This document shows, in pieces, positions 10,862-19,132 of a stretch of 64,000 bases of DNA. The notes beneath the pieces were generated by a model, which saw only the letters and a program-made list of their open reading frames with translations, had not been told where the DNA came from and did no database searches. This stretch comes from an uncultured Blastocatellia bacterium. GTDB lineage: Bacteria; Acidobacteriota; Blastocatellia; HR10. The translations under genes were made by a program, and so were the position numbers. How positions within the stretch are numbered: the first letter of the stretch is position 1; each line of letters opens with the position of its first letter. The DNA lies in contig CALHAI010000014.1 of the NCBI GenBank assembly GCA_937934295.1, forward strand, positions 62,001-126,000, written 5' to 3'.

Positions 10862-11060
10862 ACGCGGCGGGTGCCCGAAGGGCCTGCAGGCGTGAGGGCA
10901 CTTCGGGAGAATAGGGAAGTCCGGTGCGAATCCGGCACGGCCCTCGCCACTGTGATGTCCCGCATGGTCAGCACTCAGGCCACTGGCCGGTGACGGCTGG
11001 GAAGGCGCTGACCTGCTCATCGCGCGGATGAGCCAGGGACTTAGTCAGGAGACCTGCCCG
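10862..11060 (+). promoter_or_regulatory. Cobalamin (adenosylcobalamin-type) riboswitch aptamer
   Basis: The leader contains the conserved core of the cobalamin riboswitch: paired GGGTGCCC and GGGCAC arms, the AATAGGGAAGTCCGGTG segment followed by GAATCCGG, CGGCCC and TCGCCACTGT, and the terminal B12 box AGTCAGGAGACCTGCC at 11043-11058. The RNA binds coenzyme B12 and lowers expression of the downstream genes, which here encode cobalamin uptake proteins. Boundaries are approximate, since P1 pairing was judged by eye. Confidence 0.93.
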
Positions 11061-11098
11061 CTCGCGTGTGGCAGAAACTGGCGCGAGGTGACGCTGGG
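11061..11098 (+). promoter_or_regulatory. Expression platform: Shine-Dalgarno-sequestering hairpin
   Basis: CTCGCG (11061-11066) can pair with CGCGAG (11082-11087), and the 3' arm overlaps the Shine-Dalgarno GAGGTG (11085-11090) of btuF. The hairpin begins directly after the B12 box. This points to control of translation initiation: with ligand bound the hairpin should form and hide the ribosome site. No terminator with a T-tract is present. Confidence 0.65.
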
Positions 11099-12022
11099 AT
11101 GCCAATGTCAATGCGAGCTCTCCTTTTCCTCCCCGTGCTCCTCCTCCCCTTGTGGGCCTGTCGTCCCCTCTCCTCACAAGGGGACGCGCCTCGATCTGCG
11201 GAACTTCGGATCGTCACCGATGAGATCGGCCGGCGCGTAGCGATTCCGCCGTCTCCGCAGCGCCTGATCTCGCTTGCTCCCAGCGTCACCGAGATGCTCT
11301 TCGCGCTCGGTTTGGAGGAGCGCATCGTGGGCGTGACCAGCTATTGCGATTATCCTGCGGCCGCGCGCGCCAAGGAGAAGGTTGGCGATATTCTCAACCC
11401 GAGTTTGGAGCGGATCCTGGCGCTACGGCCGGACTTGGTCATCATCTCGACGGCGACGCAATTGGAGCGATTCGCCCGGAGATTGGAGGAGGCAGGCGTT
11501 CCCCTCTATGTCGTGAATGCCGATCGCGTCGAGGATGTCCTGCGCTCGCTCGAAAACCTTGGAGAGATCATGGGACGTCGCGAGGAGGCCGAACGCGTGG
11601 TGCACGCGCTGCGCGCTCGCCTGGAGGACGTTCGCGCGAGAGTGCGCGGGCGGCCGCGGCCGCGCGTCCTCATGGTCATCCAGCGCGATCCGCTTCTCGT
11701 CCCCGGGCGCGGCGCCTTCATGACCGATCTCGTCGAGCAAGCGGGCGGTCAATCCATCACGGCCGATGCCGAGCGGGAATGGACGCCCTACAGTTTGGAG
11801 ACCGTTCTCGCGCGCGCTCCAGAGGTGATCATTCTCCCTTCGCGCGAACGCATCACGCGCCGGCTCGTGGATATGCGCTGGCCGGAGCTTGAGGCGACGC
11901 CGGCGCTGCGGCAGGGGCGCGTCTATGCGATCCACACTGATCTGCTCATGCGTCCCGGGCCTCGGCTCATTGAGGGTGTAGAGGAGCTGGCGCGTGTCCT
12001 TCATCCGGAGGTGTTTCGATGA
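11099..12022 (+). CDS. btuF: Cobalamin ABC transporter substrate-binding protein (lipoprotein)
   Basis: 307 residues. The N-terminus MPMSMRALLFLPVLLLPLWAC looks like a lipoprotein signal ending at a cysteine, so the protein would be membrane-tethered in the periplasm. The class III binding-protein fold is shown by RLISLAPSVTEMLFALGL, GVTSYCDYP and the long linking helix near the middle. It delivers vitamin B12 to BtuCD; specificity is supported by the riboswitch. The ATG at 11099 is preferred over a GTG at 11066 because it lies 8 bases after GAGGTG and starts the signal peptide; later ATGs at 11105 and 11111 are possible. ATGA overlap with btuC. Confidence 0.88.
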   Translation: MPMSMRALLFLPVLLLPLWACRPLSSQGDAPRSAELRIVTDEIGRRVAIPPSPQRLISLAPSVTEMLFALGLEERIVGVTSYCDYPAAARAKEKVGDILNPSLERILALRPDLVIISTATQLERFARRLEEAGVPLYVVNADRVEDVLRSLENLGEIMGRREEAERVVHALRARLEDVRARVRGRPRPRVLMVIQRDPLLVPGRGAFMTDLVEQAGGQSITADAEREWTPYSLETVLARAPEVIILPSRERITRRLVDMRWPELEATPALRQGRVYAIHTDLLMRPGPRLIEGVEELARVLHPEVFR

Positions 12023-13089
12023 TCCGCTACCACCTCGCGACGGTGGAATCGCATCGTGCCGTTTGGCGCGCGCTTTTTGAGCGCGGGCCGGCCACACCAA
12101 AGAAAGTCATCCTCGTCTGCGGGGCACTCGCGCTGTTGCTGCTGTTTGTCACCGTGCTCGCCCTCCATCTGGGGAGCGAACCCATATCGCGCGAGGTCGT
12201 TGCGGAGGTCTTGCGGACGCATCTGCTCGGCGGCGCGGCAGAGCCGACCCCCTCTGCGATCATCGTGTGGCGGATTCGAGGACCACGCGTTCTGCTGGGG
12301 CTTGCGGCCGGTGCGGCGCTCGCCATTGCCGGGATCTTGCTCCAGGCGCTGCTCCGGAATCCCCTGGCCGAACCGTATGTGCTCGGCATTTCTGGTGGGG
12401 CGGCTCTTGGTGCGATCTTCGCCGTCTTGGGCTTTGCGGAGTTGCCGCCCATGCGCCCGCTGCTCGCCTTCACAGGAGCCGCACTGACGATGGCGCTCGT
12501 CTACGCGATGAGCCGCGGTCGGACGGGGATTTCCACCGAACGCCTCGTCCTCGCCGGGTTGATCTTGGCGACGCTGCTATGGTCAGCGGTCGCGCTTCTG
12601 CTCGCTCTGGTGCCGAATCCACATCTGCGCGGGCTCACTTTCTGGATGATGGGCGATCTGAGCGGAGGGGGGAACGGTCTGCTCCCACTCGTCCTGGGGA
12701 TCGTCCTTGGGGCGGCCATATTGGCGTATGTGCAAGCGCGTCGGTTGAATCTCCTCATGGTTGGGGAAGAAGAGGCGCGCGTGCTCGGCATGGACGTGGA
12801 GCGCGTGAAGAGGACGGCCTATCTCCTGGCGTCACTGCTAGCGGGAGCGATTGTCTCGGTGGCCGGCGCACTCGGGTTCGTCGGGCTTTTGGTGCCGCAT
12901 CTCGTGCGCTTGCTCTGGGGGAGCGACAATCGGTTGGTGATCCCGGCAGCCGCGCTCTCCGGCGCGATCCTCGTCGTACTTGCCGATGCGGTGGCGCGGA
13001 CGGCGCTGGCGCCGCGCGAGTTGCCTGTTGGCGCGGTGATGGTGTCGCTGGGCGTGCCGTTTTTCATCCTCCTTCTGCGGAGGGCATGA
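12019..13089 (+). CDS. btuC: Cobalamin ABC transporter permease (FecCD family)
   Basis: 356 residues, about ten membrane helices. The core matches FecCD/BtuC permeases: RIRGPRVLLGLAAGAALAIAG, LQALLRNPLAEPYVLGISGG, and the cytoplasmic coupling region GFVGLLVPHLVRLLWGSDNR with its conserved GLxxPHxxR. It forms the inner-membrane channel for cobalamin. The ATG overlaps the btuF stop and has a GGAGGTG Shine-Dalgarno. The N-terminal 35 residues before the first helix are longer than usual. Confidence 0.9.
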   Translation: MIRYHLATVESHRAVWRALFERGPATPKKVILVCGALALLLLFVTVLALHLGSEPISREVVAEVLRTHLLGGAAEPTPSAIIVWRIRGPRVLLGLAAGAALAIAGILLQALLRNPLAEPYVLGISGGAALGAIFAVLGFAELPPMRPLLAFTGAALTMALVYAMSRGRTGISTERLVLAGLILATLLWSAVALLLALVPNPHLRGLTFWMMGDLSGGGNGLLPLVLGIVLGAAILAYVQARRLNLLMVGEEEARVLGMDVERVKRTAYLLASLLAGAIVSVAGALGFVGLLVPHLVRLLWGSDNRLVIPAAALSGAILVVLADAVARTALAPRELPVGAVMVSLGVPFFILLLRRA

Positions 13090-13092
13090 GCG

Positions 13093-13923
13093 ATGCTCGA
13101 AGTGTGCGGCGTCACGTTCGCCTATGAGAGAAGCACTCGGCCTGTGCTCGTCGGTGTTTCGCTCGTCGCCGTTCCGGGAGAGCTCGTCGCCGTGATCGGC
13201 CCGAATGGATCGGGAAAGACGACGCTCCTGCGGCTGATGCGTGGGCTGCTGCGCCCACAGCGAGGCGAGATTTTGTGGGAGGGGAAGCCGCTCGCGCATT
13301 TCTCTCCCCGCGAGCTGGCGCAGCGGTTCGGCGTCGTCCTGCAGGAGCCGACGTTCGGCTTTCCAATGACCGTGTTCGAATACGTCCTGCACGCGCGGTT
13401 CCCGTATTCGAATGGCTTCGGCTTCGAGAGCGAGGAAGACCGACGGATCGCGCTCTCGGCGCTTCGCCTCACGCGTGCGTCGGAATTTAAGGATCGATGG
13501 CTCACCGAGCTCTCCGGAGGCGAGCGGCAACGCGTCGTCTTGGCGCGCGCGCTCGCTGGGGAGCCCCGCGCGCTGCTGTTGGATGAGCCGATGGCGAATC
13601 TGGACGTGCGCTTTCAAGTCGAGATGCTCGCGCTCATCCGACGGCTCACGCGCGAGCGCGCGCTCTCGACGGTCTTCATCGCGCACGAGCTGAATCTCGT
13701 CGCCGAATTCGCCGACCGCGTGCTGTTGTTGAAGGGCGGACAGGCGATCGCCTTCGGCCCGCCTCATGAAGTGTTCACTGCGGAGAGACTTCGGCAGGCC
13801 TTCGAGGCGGAGTTCCTCGTGGATCGCCATCCGCTGAGCAGGGCGCCGCGGATCACCCTCGCGGGACCGATCCCCGATCGTGCGGCGCCCGCTCCGAAGT
13901 TCGTGCTCCGGCAGGAGCGCTGA
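13093..13923 (+). CDS. btuD: Cobalamin ABC transporter ATP-binding protein
   Basis: 276 residues. Walker A GPNGSGKT at 36-43, Q-loop in VVLQEPTFGFP, signature LSGGERQR, Walker B LLLDEPMANLD and the switch histidine in FIAHELNLV are intact. It powers import through BtuC. It starts 3 bases after btuC. The C-terminal 40 residues beyond the ATPase core are proline and arginine rich and not assigned. Confidence 0.9.
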   Translation: MLEVCGVTFAYERSTRPVLVGVSLVAVPGELVAVIGPNGSGKTTLLRLMRGLLRPQRGEILWEGKPLAHFSPRELAQRFGVVLQEPTFGFPMTVFEYVLHARFPYSNGFGFESEEDRRIALSALRLTRASEFKDRWLTELSGGERQRVVLARALAGEPRALLLDEPMANLDVRFQVEMLALIRRLTRERALSTVFIAHELNLVAEFADRVLLLKGGQAIAFGPPHEVFTAERLRQAFEAEFLVDRHPLSRAPRITLAGPIPDRAAPAPKFVLRQER

Positions 13924-13945
13924 ATTTTCATTCGGGAGGAGGGCG

Positions 13946-16444
13946 ATGCGGAGAAATTGGCTGGTGCGTTCGAGCGTTGGGGTGATCCTGAGCGGTCTTC
14001 TCGCTGCGTGGTCGCTTCCCGGCGCCTCAGTCTTCGCCGGGCAGCGCGTCGCTTCGACCGGCGGCGCGCTGGAGGGGCGGATCACCGATCCGCTTGGTGC
14101 GGTCCTTCCCGGAGCTTCCGTCGTGCTCCTTCGCCAGGGGCAGCAGGTCGCGCGCGTGAGCGCGGACGAGAACGGGCGCTATCGGTTTGCTGGGCTGGCC
14201 GGCGGCCTCTATGACCTTCATGTGGAGCGAGAGGGGTTCGCACCGCGCACGATCTCGAACGTCTTCGTGCCTGCGCATGCCGTGCGCGTGCTGGACGTCA
14301 TGCTCTCGGTTGGTCCGTTGCGGGAGGAGATCGTCGTGACGGCGACGGGGACCGAAATCCCGCGAGCGCAACTGGGCGCCTCGGTCGCCGTGGTGGAAGA
14401 AGAGGACCTTTGGCGTCAGGCGAAGGTGCATGTCCTCGAGCTCCTTCGGCTTCTTCCCGGCCTGCATGTCGCGCAGACCGGAGGGCGCGGGGGACAGACG
14501 AGTCTCTTCATGCGGGGGGGGAACAGCAGCTTCACCAAGGTGTTGCTCGATGGCGCACCGATCAATCAGATCGGCGGCTTCTTCGACTTCTCCACACTCG
14601 TGGGGACGCAGATCGAACGGATCGAGGTCATGCGGAATCCCAACAGCGTCCTCTACGGATCGGATGCCACAAGCGGCGTCATCCAAATCTTCACCCGTCG
14701 CGGGCGAGAGCATGCGCGCATCCCCGTGTTCGGATACGCCGTCGAGGGGGGAAGCTTCCGCAGTCTGCGGCAAGAGGCATCTCTCTTCGGAGCGGCTCGC
14801 ACGTTCGATTACGCTTCGAGCTTCAGCCGCTACGACACCGACAATCACCTTCCCAATCACGCCTCCCATAACGGGACGTATGTTGGGAATTTCGGCTGGC
14901 AACCGAGCATCGCGTCGGAGGTTCGCTTGGTGCTCCGTCACGCGGTGATGGCGCTCGGCGTGCCCAATGCGCTCGATTTCTACGGTATCCCCGATGATTC
15001 TGCCATGCGCGGGCGCGAGACTTACGTGGTGCTGAGCGGGCGGCATCATGCGAGGCGCCGTTGGCAAAATCAGATTCGCTTCAGCTCCGTCCACTCGATG
15101 AGTCGTTTCACGAATCCGGCGCCGACGGGCGAACCCTTCGATCCCTTCGGCTTCGGTCCCGTGTACCTTGGCGCCCCGGTCACCATCGTCGGGGGGAACG
15201 GATTCCGCGTGAGCGGGCGCGCGATCCTGGACTTCGGCGGCGTCTATCCGCAAACGTTCGTGACCGACACGGTGCGACAATCGCTCTTCGCGCAATCGGA
15301 GGTATTGGTGGGGGAGGCGTTCACGGGCACGTTCGGTTTTCGCTACGAGAACGAGCGCGGCCGTTCGGGTGCGCAACCCGTCGCGCGGAATAATTTCAGC
15401 TACTTCCTGCAGGGACAGTATAATTGGATGGCGCATGTGTTTGTGACGGCGGGCGTGGGCATCGAGGAGAACGCCGTGTTCGGTGTGGACGCGAATCCGC
15501 GTGTCTCGCTGGCGTATGTGCTGCGACGAGGGGAGGCCTTGTCTTGGTGGAACGAGACGAAGCTGCGGTTCTATTTCGGCACGGGCATCAAGGAGCCGAA
15601 CATCTTCCAAGAGGGATCGTCGCTCTTCGCCGTGCTGAGCCGTCTGGGGGCAGCGGGCGAAGCTTTGATCACGCGCTTTCGGATCGCGCCCATCGGACCG
15701 GAGCGCAATCGCAGTTTCGAGGTCGGTCTGGATCAGAACTTCGGGCGGAATCGCGCGCGCCTGTCGCTGGCGCTCTTTCACAATCGGTTCGAGGACGTGA
15801 TCGAATTCCTCTCGCGGTCGGCGCTCGTGCAGCTTGGGATTCCGGCCGAAGTCGCGCAGGCGACGCCGTTCGGGGCGAATGTGAACGCGCAGACGTTTCG
15901 CGCGCGCGGTGCGGAGATCGAACTCCTGGCCGATCTCGGCCATGGCCTCATGGCGCGCGGGAGCTACACCTACGTGGGGGCGAAGCTCCTGCGCTCGTTC
16001 TCCAGCGATGCGTTGCGACCCGCCTTCAATCCGACGTTCCCCGGCATTCCCATCGGCGCGTTCGCGCCGCTTGTGGGCGCGCGTCCCTTTCAGCGTCCTC
16101 CACATGCCGGGAGTCTGTTCATCGCGTGGACGCGCTCGCGCTGGAGCGCGGCGGTCGTCGGATCATTCGTCGGCCGCCGTGATACGAGCACGTTCCTCTC
16201 GGATCCCTTCTTCGGTCCCTCGATGCTTCTGCCGAATCGAAATCTGAATCCGGGGTACCAGAAGCTGGATGTGAGCCTGAGCTTCCGGCCGCATGATCGT
16301 CTCACGCTCGTGACCGTCGTCGAGAACGTGTTGAATCGGCGGTATACGGAGGTCTTCGGCTATCCCGCGCCGAGGCTCAATTTCCGCGCGGGTGCGCGGC
16401 TGACCTGGGGCGGCGTCACCGCCTGGCGCGATATTTTTCGGTAG
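13946..16444 (+). CDS. TonB-dependent outer-membrane receptor, BtuB-type, with carboxypeptidase-regulatory-like domain
   Basis: 832 residues. Signal peptide at 1-32, then a carboxypeptidase-regulatory-like beta domain at about 38-120 (GGALEGRITDPLGAVLPGAS), the plug domain at about 130-235 (EEIVVTATGTEIPRAQLGAS, FMRGGNSSFTKVLLDGAPIN) and a beta-barrel to the C-terminus. It closes the riboswitch-controlled operon, so it most likely takes cobalamin or a related corrinoid across the outer membrane. The ATG at 13946 follows GGGAGGAGGG; an upstream in-frame extension runs into btuD and is rejected. The extra N-terminal domain is unlike enteric BtuB. Confidence 0.85.
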   Translation: MRRNWLVRSSVGVILSGLLAAWSLPGASVFAGQRVASTGGALEGRITDPLGAVLPGASVVLLRQGQQVARVSADENGRYRFAGLAGGLYDLHVEREGFAPRTISNVFVPAHAVRVLDVMLSVGPLREEIVVTATGTEIPRAQLGASVAVVEEEDLWRQAKVHVLELLRLLPGLHVAQTGGRGGQTSLFMRGGNSSFTKVLLDGAPINQIGGFFDFSTLVGTQIERIEVMRNPNSVLYGSDATSGVIQIFTRRGREHARIPVFGYAVEGGSFRSLRQEASLFGAARTFDYASSFSRYDTDNHLPNHASHNGTYVGNFGWQPSIASEVRLVLRHAVMALGVPNALDFYGIPDDSAMRGRETYVVLSGRHHARRRWQNQIRFSSVHSMSRFTNPAPTGEPFDPFGFGPVYLGAPVTIVGGNGFRVSGRAILDFGGVYPQTFVTDTVRQSLFAQSEVLVGEAFTGTFGFRYENERGRSGAQPVARNNFSYFLQGQYNWMAHVFVTAGVGIEENAVFGVDANPRVSLAYVLRRGEALSWWNETKLRFYFGTGIKEPNIFQEGSSLFAVLSRLGAAGEALITRFRIAPIGPERNRSFEVGLDQNFGRNRARLSLALFHNRFEDVIEFLSRSALVQLGIPAEVAQATPFGANVNAQTFRARGAEIELLADLGHGLMARGSYTYVGAKLLRSFSSDALRPAFNPTFPGIPIGAFAPLVGARPFQRPPHAGSLFIAWTRSRWSAAVVGSFVGRRDTSTFLSDPFFGPSMLLPNRNLNPGYQKLDVSLSFRPHDRLTLVTVVENVLNRRYTEVFGYPAPRLNFRAGARLTWGGVTAWRDIFR

Positions 16445-16472
16445 GCATGCACCACGTGCGCGAGGACTCGCT

Positions 16473-17054
16473 ATGACGACCGTCGAGCGCATCAAAGCGC
16501 TCGCCCGCGAATCCGCACAAGTGAAAGAGCGCTTCTTCGAAGCGCACGCGGAGGATGTGGCGCGCGCGGCCGAGTTGATGATCGTCGCGCTGCGCGCCGG
16601 CCATAAGGTCCTCTTTTTCGGAAATGGCGGCAGTGCGGCCGATGCGCAGCACCTGGCTGCGGAATTGGTCAATCGCTATCGGCGGGAGCGTCCGGCGCTC
16701 GCCGCTTTGGCGCTGACGACGGATACGTCCATTCTGACCTCGATCGCCAACGACACCGCCTTCGAGGAGGTCTTCAGCCGACAGATCGAAGCGCTCGGGG
16801 AGCCGGGCGATGTCGCCGTCGCCCTCAGCACGAGCGGTCGTTCGCCCAATGTCGTGCGCGCTGTGGAGACGGCGCGACGGCTTGGTCTGCGCACGATCGG
16901 CTTGCTGGGGCGCGACGGCGGCCTCGTCGGACAGCTTGTGGACGTGCCGCTGGTCGTCCCATCGGAAGAGACGGCGCGCATCCAAGAGACGCATATCACG
17001 CTCGGCCACATCCTGTGCGAGCTGATCGAGAGCGCCTTCGGCGACGCTCCTTGA
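16473..17054 (+). CDS. gmhA: Sedoheptulose 7-phosphate isomerase (phosphoheptose isomerase)
   Basis: 193 residues, full family length. GmhA converts sedoheptulose 7-phosphate to D-glycero-D-manno-heptose 7-phosphate for lipopolysaccharide core or S-layer heptose. The SIS domain shows FFGNGGSAADAQHLAAEL with the zinc and catalytic ligands His60 and Glu64, ALSTSGRSPNV for phosphate binding, and Gln171 and His179 in ETARIQETHITLGH. The start is 28 bases after the TonB receptor, with GAGGA upstream. It may be cotranscribed with the btu operon, an odd partnership with no clear functional link. Confidence 0.9.
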   Translation: MTTVERIKALARESAQVKERFFEAHAEDVARAAELMIVALRAGHKVLFFGNGGSAADAQHLAAELVNRYRRERPALAALALTTDTSILTSIANDTAFEEVFSRQIEALGEPGDVAVALSTSGRSPNVVRAVETARRLGLRTIGLLGRDGGLVGQLVDVPLVVPSEETARIQETHITLGHILCELIESAFGDAP

Positions 17055-17135
17055 GAAGAAAGCGGCTTCGAGCGCGCGCGCAGAGTCTTCGGCGAAGGGG
17101 CGCTCGCCGCCGTGTGGCGTGCCCTCCATAGGGGC

Positions 17136-17165
17136 TTGCGCCTGATCCGCCGACTCGTCTATTTT
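17136..17165 (+). promoter_or_regulatory. Promoter of the polyamine transport operon
   Basis: TTGCGC (17136-17141), an 18-base spacer and TATTTT (17160-17165), 19 bases before the potA ATG. The surrounding DNA is GC-rich, so the AT-rich -10 stands out. The predicted leader is very short. Confidence 0.4.
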
Positions 17166-17184
17166 ATAGCCCCGAAGACGGACG

Positions 17185-18276
17185 ATGGCGACCGCAACCA
17201 GTGCGATTTGCGTGAAGAGCGTGACCAAACGCTACGGTGCGGTCACGGCGCTCGAAGCAGTCTCATTGGAGGTCGAACGCGGCGAATTCCTCACGTTGCT
17301 CGGTCCTTCGGGTTCGGGGAAGACGACGCTCTTGCGGGTGATCGCCGGGCTGGAACAACCGGATGAAGGGCGCGTATATCTCGGTGGTGAAGACGTGACC
17401 GACGTTCCCCCCTATCGGCGGCGCGTGCACACGGTCTTCCAGCAGTATGTCCTCTTCCCGCACTTGAACGTATATCGGAATGTCGCTTTCGGGCTGGAGC
17501 AGAAGCGGCTCTCGCGGCGGGAGATCGAGCGGCGGGTCGCCGCGGCGTTGGAGTTGGTGCGGCTCTCGGGATACGAACGGCGATGGCCGCACGAGCTCTC
17601 TGGCGGCGAGCAACAGCGCGTGGCCCTGGCGCGCGCGTTGGTGCTGGAGCCGGAAGCTCTGCTTCTGGATGAACCGTTGGCGGCGCTCGATCTCCAACTT
17701 CGCAAGGAGATGCAGCGCGAGTTGAAGCGCTTGCAGCGCGAGGTTGGTATCAGTTTCCTCCTGGTGACGCATGATCAGGAGGAGGCCATGGCCCTGTCGG
17801 ATCGGATCGCCGTGATCGCCGATGGACGCCTGCAACAGATCGGCACGCCCCGCGAGGTGTATGAACGTCCGGAGACGGCCTTTGTCGCGACCTTTCTTGG
17901 GGCGGCCAATGTCTTGGAAGCCGAGATCCTCCAACATGAGAACGGCGATGCGCTCCTGGGTCTGTGCGGGCGCACGGTGCGGGTCCCGCTCAACGGGCGA
18001 CGGATCGAGGGCTCGCGGGCTCAAGTGGCGATCCGCCCAGAGAAGATCGCCTTGCGCGCGCGCCCGCTGCGTCGGACTGATCTCGTGCAACTGGAGGGTG
18101 TCATCGAGGAGTGCCTGTATCTGGGTGAGGCCATGCACTGGCGCGTGCGCGTTGGGGAGCACTGCGTCACCGTGACCGAGCCGAATCGCCCGGGCTCGAA
18201 AGCGGAAGCCTTCCGTGACGGGCAGCGCGTCTTCCTCTGCTGGACGCGCGAGAGCATTGTCGTCCTCTCTCGGTGA
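17185..18276 (+). CDS. potA: Spermidine/putrescine ABC transporter ATP-binding protein
   Basis: 363 residues. Walker A GPSGSGKT at 40-47, FQQYVLFPHLNV Q-loop, LSGGEQQR signature, LLLDEPLAALD Walker B and the THDQEEAM switch region are all present. The C-terminal TOBE domain (about 285-360, VAIRPEKIALRA) is that of the PotA/CUT1 group. Polyamine specificity is supported by the adjacent PotB and PotC-PotD proteins. Import of spermidine or putrescine across the inner membrane is inferred. Confidence 0.9.
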   Translation: MATATSAICVKSVTKRYGAVTALEAVSLEVERGEFLTLLGPSGSGKTTLLRVIAGLEQPDEGRVYLGGEDVTDVPPYRRRVHTVFQQYVLFPHLNVYRNVAFGLEQKRLSRREIERRVAAALELVRLSGYERRWPHELSGGEQQRVALARALVLEPEALLLDEPLAALDLQLRKEMQRELKRLQREVGISFLLVTHDQEEAMALSDRIAVIADGRLQQIGTPREVYERPETAFVATFLGAANVLEAEILQHENGDALLGLCGRTVRVPLNGRRIEGSRAQVAIRPEKIALRARPLRRTDLVQLEGVIEECLYLGEAMHWRVRVGEHCVTVTEPNRPGSKAEAFRDGQRVFLCWTRESIVVLSR

Positions 18277-18283
18277 GGACGAA

Positions 18284-19132
18284 ATGCGGGGGACGAGCGC
18301 GAACCGCTGGTTGTTGCTTGCCCCTTCTCTCCTCTGGATGCTCCTGTTCTTCTTCCTCCCTTTAGGGCTCATCGTCGTCATGAGCTTCGCCGAACGCGGC
18401 CCCTATGGGGGTGTGCGGTGGACGTTCGGGCTGTGGAATTATCGGCAGGCAATGGACCCCCTTTACCTCTGGGTCTACGGGCGTTCCTTCGCCCTGGCGG
18501 CGGTGACGACGGCGCTCTGCCTGGGGATCAGCTATCCGGTCGCTTACTATATCGCCCTGCGCGCTGATCCGAAGTGGAAGAATCTGCTGCTGGTCCTCTC
18601 GATCCTCCCCTTCTGGACGAGCTTCCTGCTGCGTACCTATGCGTGGATATTCATGCTTCGCGTGGAAGGTTTCGTGAATACGATGCTGCTCGCTCTGGGG
18701 GTGATCGAGCGCCCGATCTCCTGGCTTCTCTATTCGGACTTCGCCATAGTGATCGGGCAAGTCTATGGCGAGCTGCCCTTCATGATCCTGCCGCTGTATG
18801 TGGCGCTGGAGCGCGTGGATGTGCGCCTGATGGAAGCGGCGATGGACCTGGGCGCGAATCGCCGTCAGGTCTTCTGGCGCATCGTACTTCCGCTGACGAG
18901 GCCGGGGATCATCACGGGGATCGTGCTCGTGTTCATCCCGAGCTTCGGGGCATTCATCACGCCGGATCTGCTCGGCGGAGCGAAATCGGCGGTGATCGGC
19001 ACGGTTATCCAGAATCAGTTCGTGCAACGGAATCAGCCGATGGGATCGGCGCTCTCGGTCCTTCTGATCCTCGTCATGTTCGCGCTGCTGCTTATCGCCT
19101 CGCGCGTGACGCGCCAGAGGGGACGAAGATGA
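18284..19132 (+). CDS. potB: Spermidine/putrescine ABC transporter permease PotB
   Basis: 282 residues with six predicted membrane helices starting at residue 8. The EAA loop MEAAMDLGANRRQVFWRIVLP, where it meets the ATPase, is intact, and WTSFLLRTYAWIFML is typical of PotB. The ATG at 18284 follows GTGAGGACG and starts 7 bases after potA; the ORF could be extended into potA but this has no support. Its stop overlaps the potCD start (ATGA). Confidence 0.9.
   Translation: MRGTSANRWLLLAPSLLWMLLFFFLPLGLIVVMSFAERGPYGGVRWTFGLWNYRQAMDPLYLWVYGRSFALAAVTTALCLGISYPVAYYIALRADPKWKNLLLVLSILPFWTSFLLRTYAWIFMLRVEGFVNTMLLALGVIERPISWLLYSDFAIVIGQVYGELPFMILPLYVALERVDVRLMEAAMDLGANRRQVFWRIVLPLTRPGIITGIVLVFIPSFGAFITPDLLGGAKSAVIGTVIQNQFVQRNQPMGSALSVLLILVMFALLLIASRVTRQRGRR

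Noticed and set aside
14027-16105. 692-codon open frame on the minus strand
   Set aside because: Antisense shadow of the TonB receptor gene; composition rich in Arg, His, Pro and Glu with no recognisable motif.
18574-19128. N-terminal extension of the PotC-PotD frame
   Set aside because: It overlaps potB in another frame; the ATG at 19129 has a Shine-Dalgarno, an ATGA overlap and begins directly before the first membrane helix.
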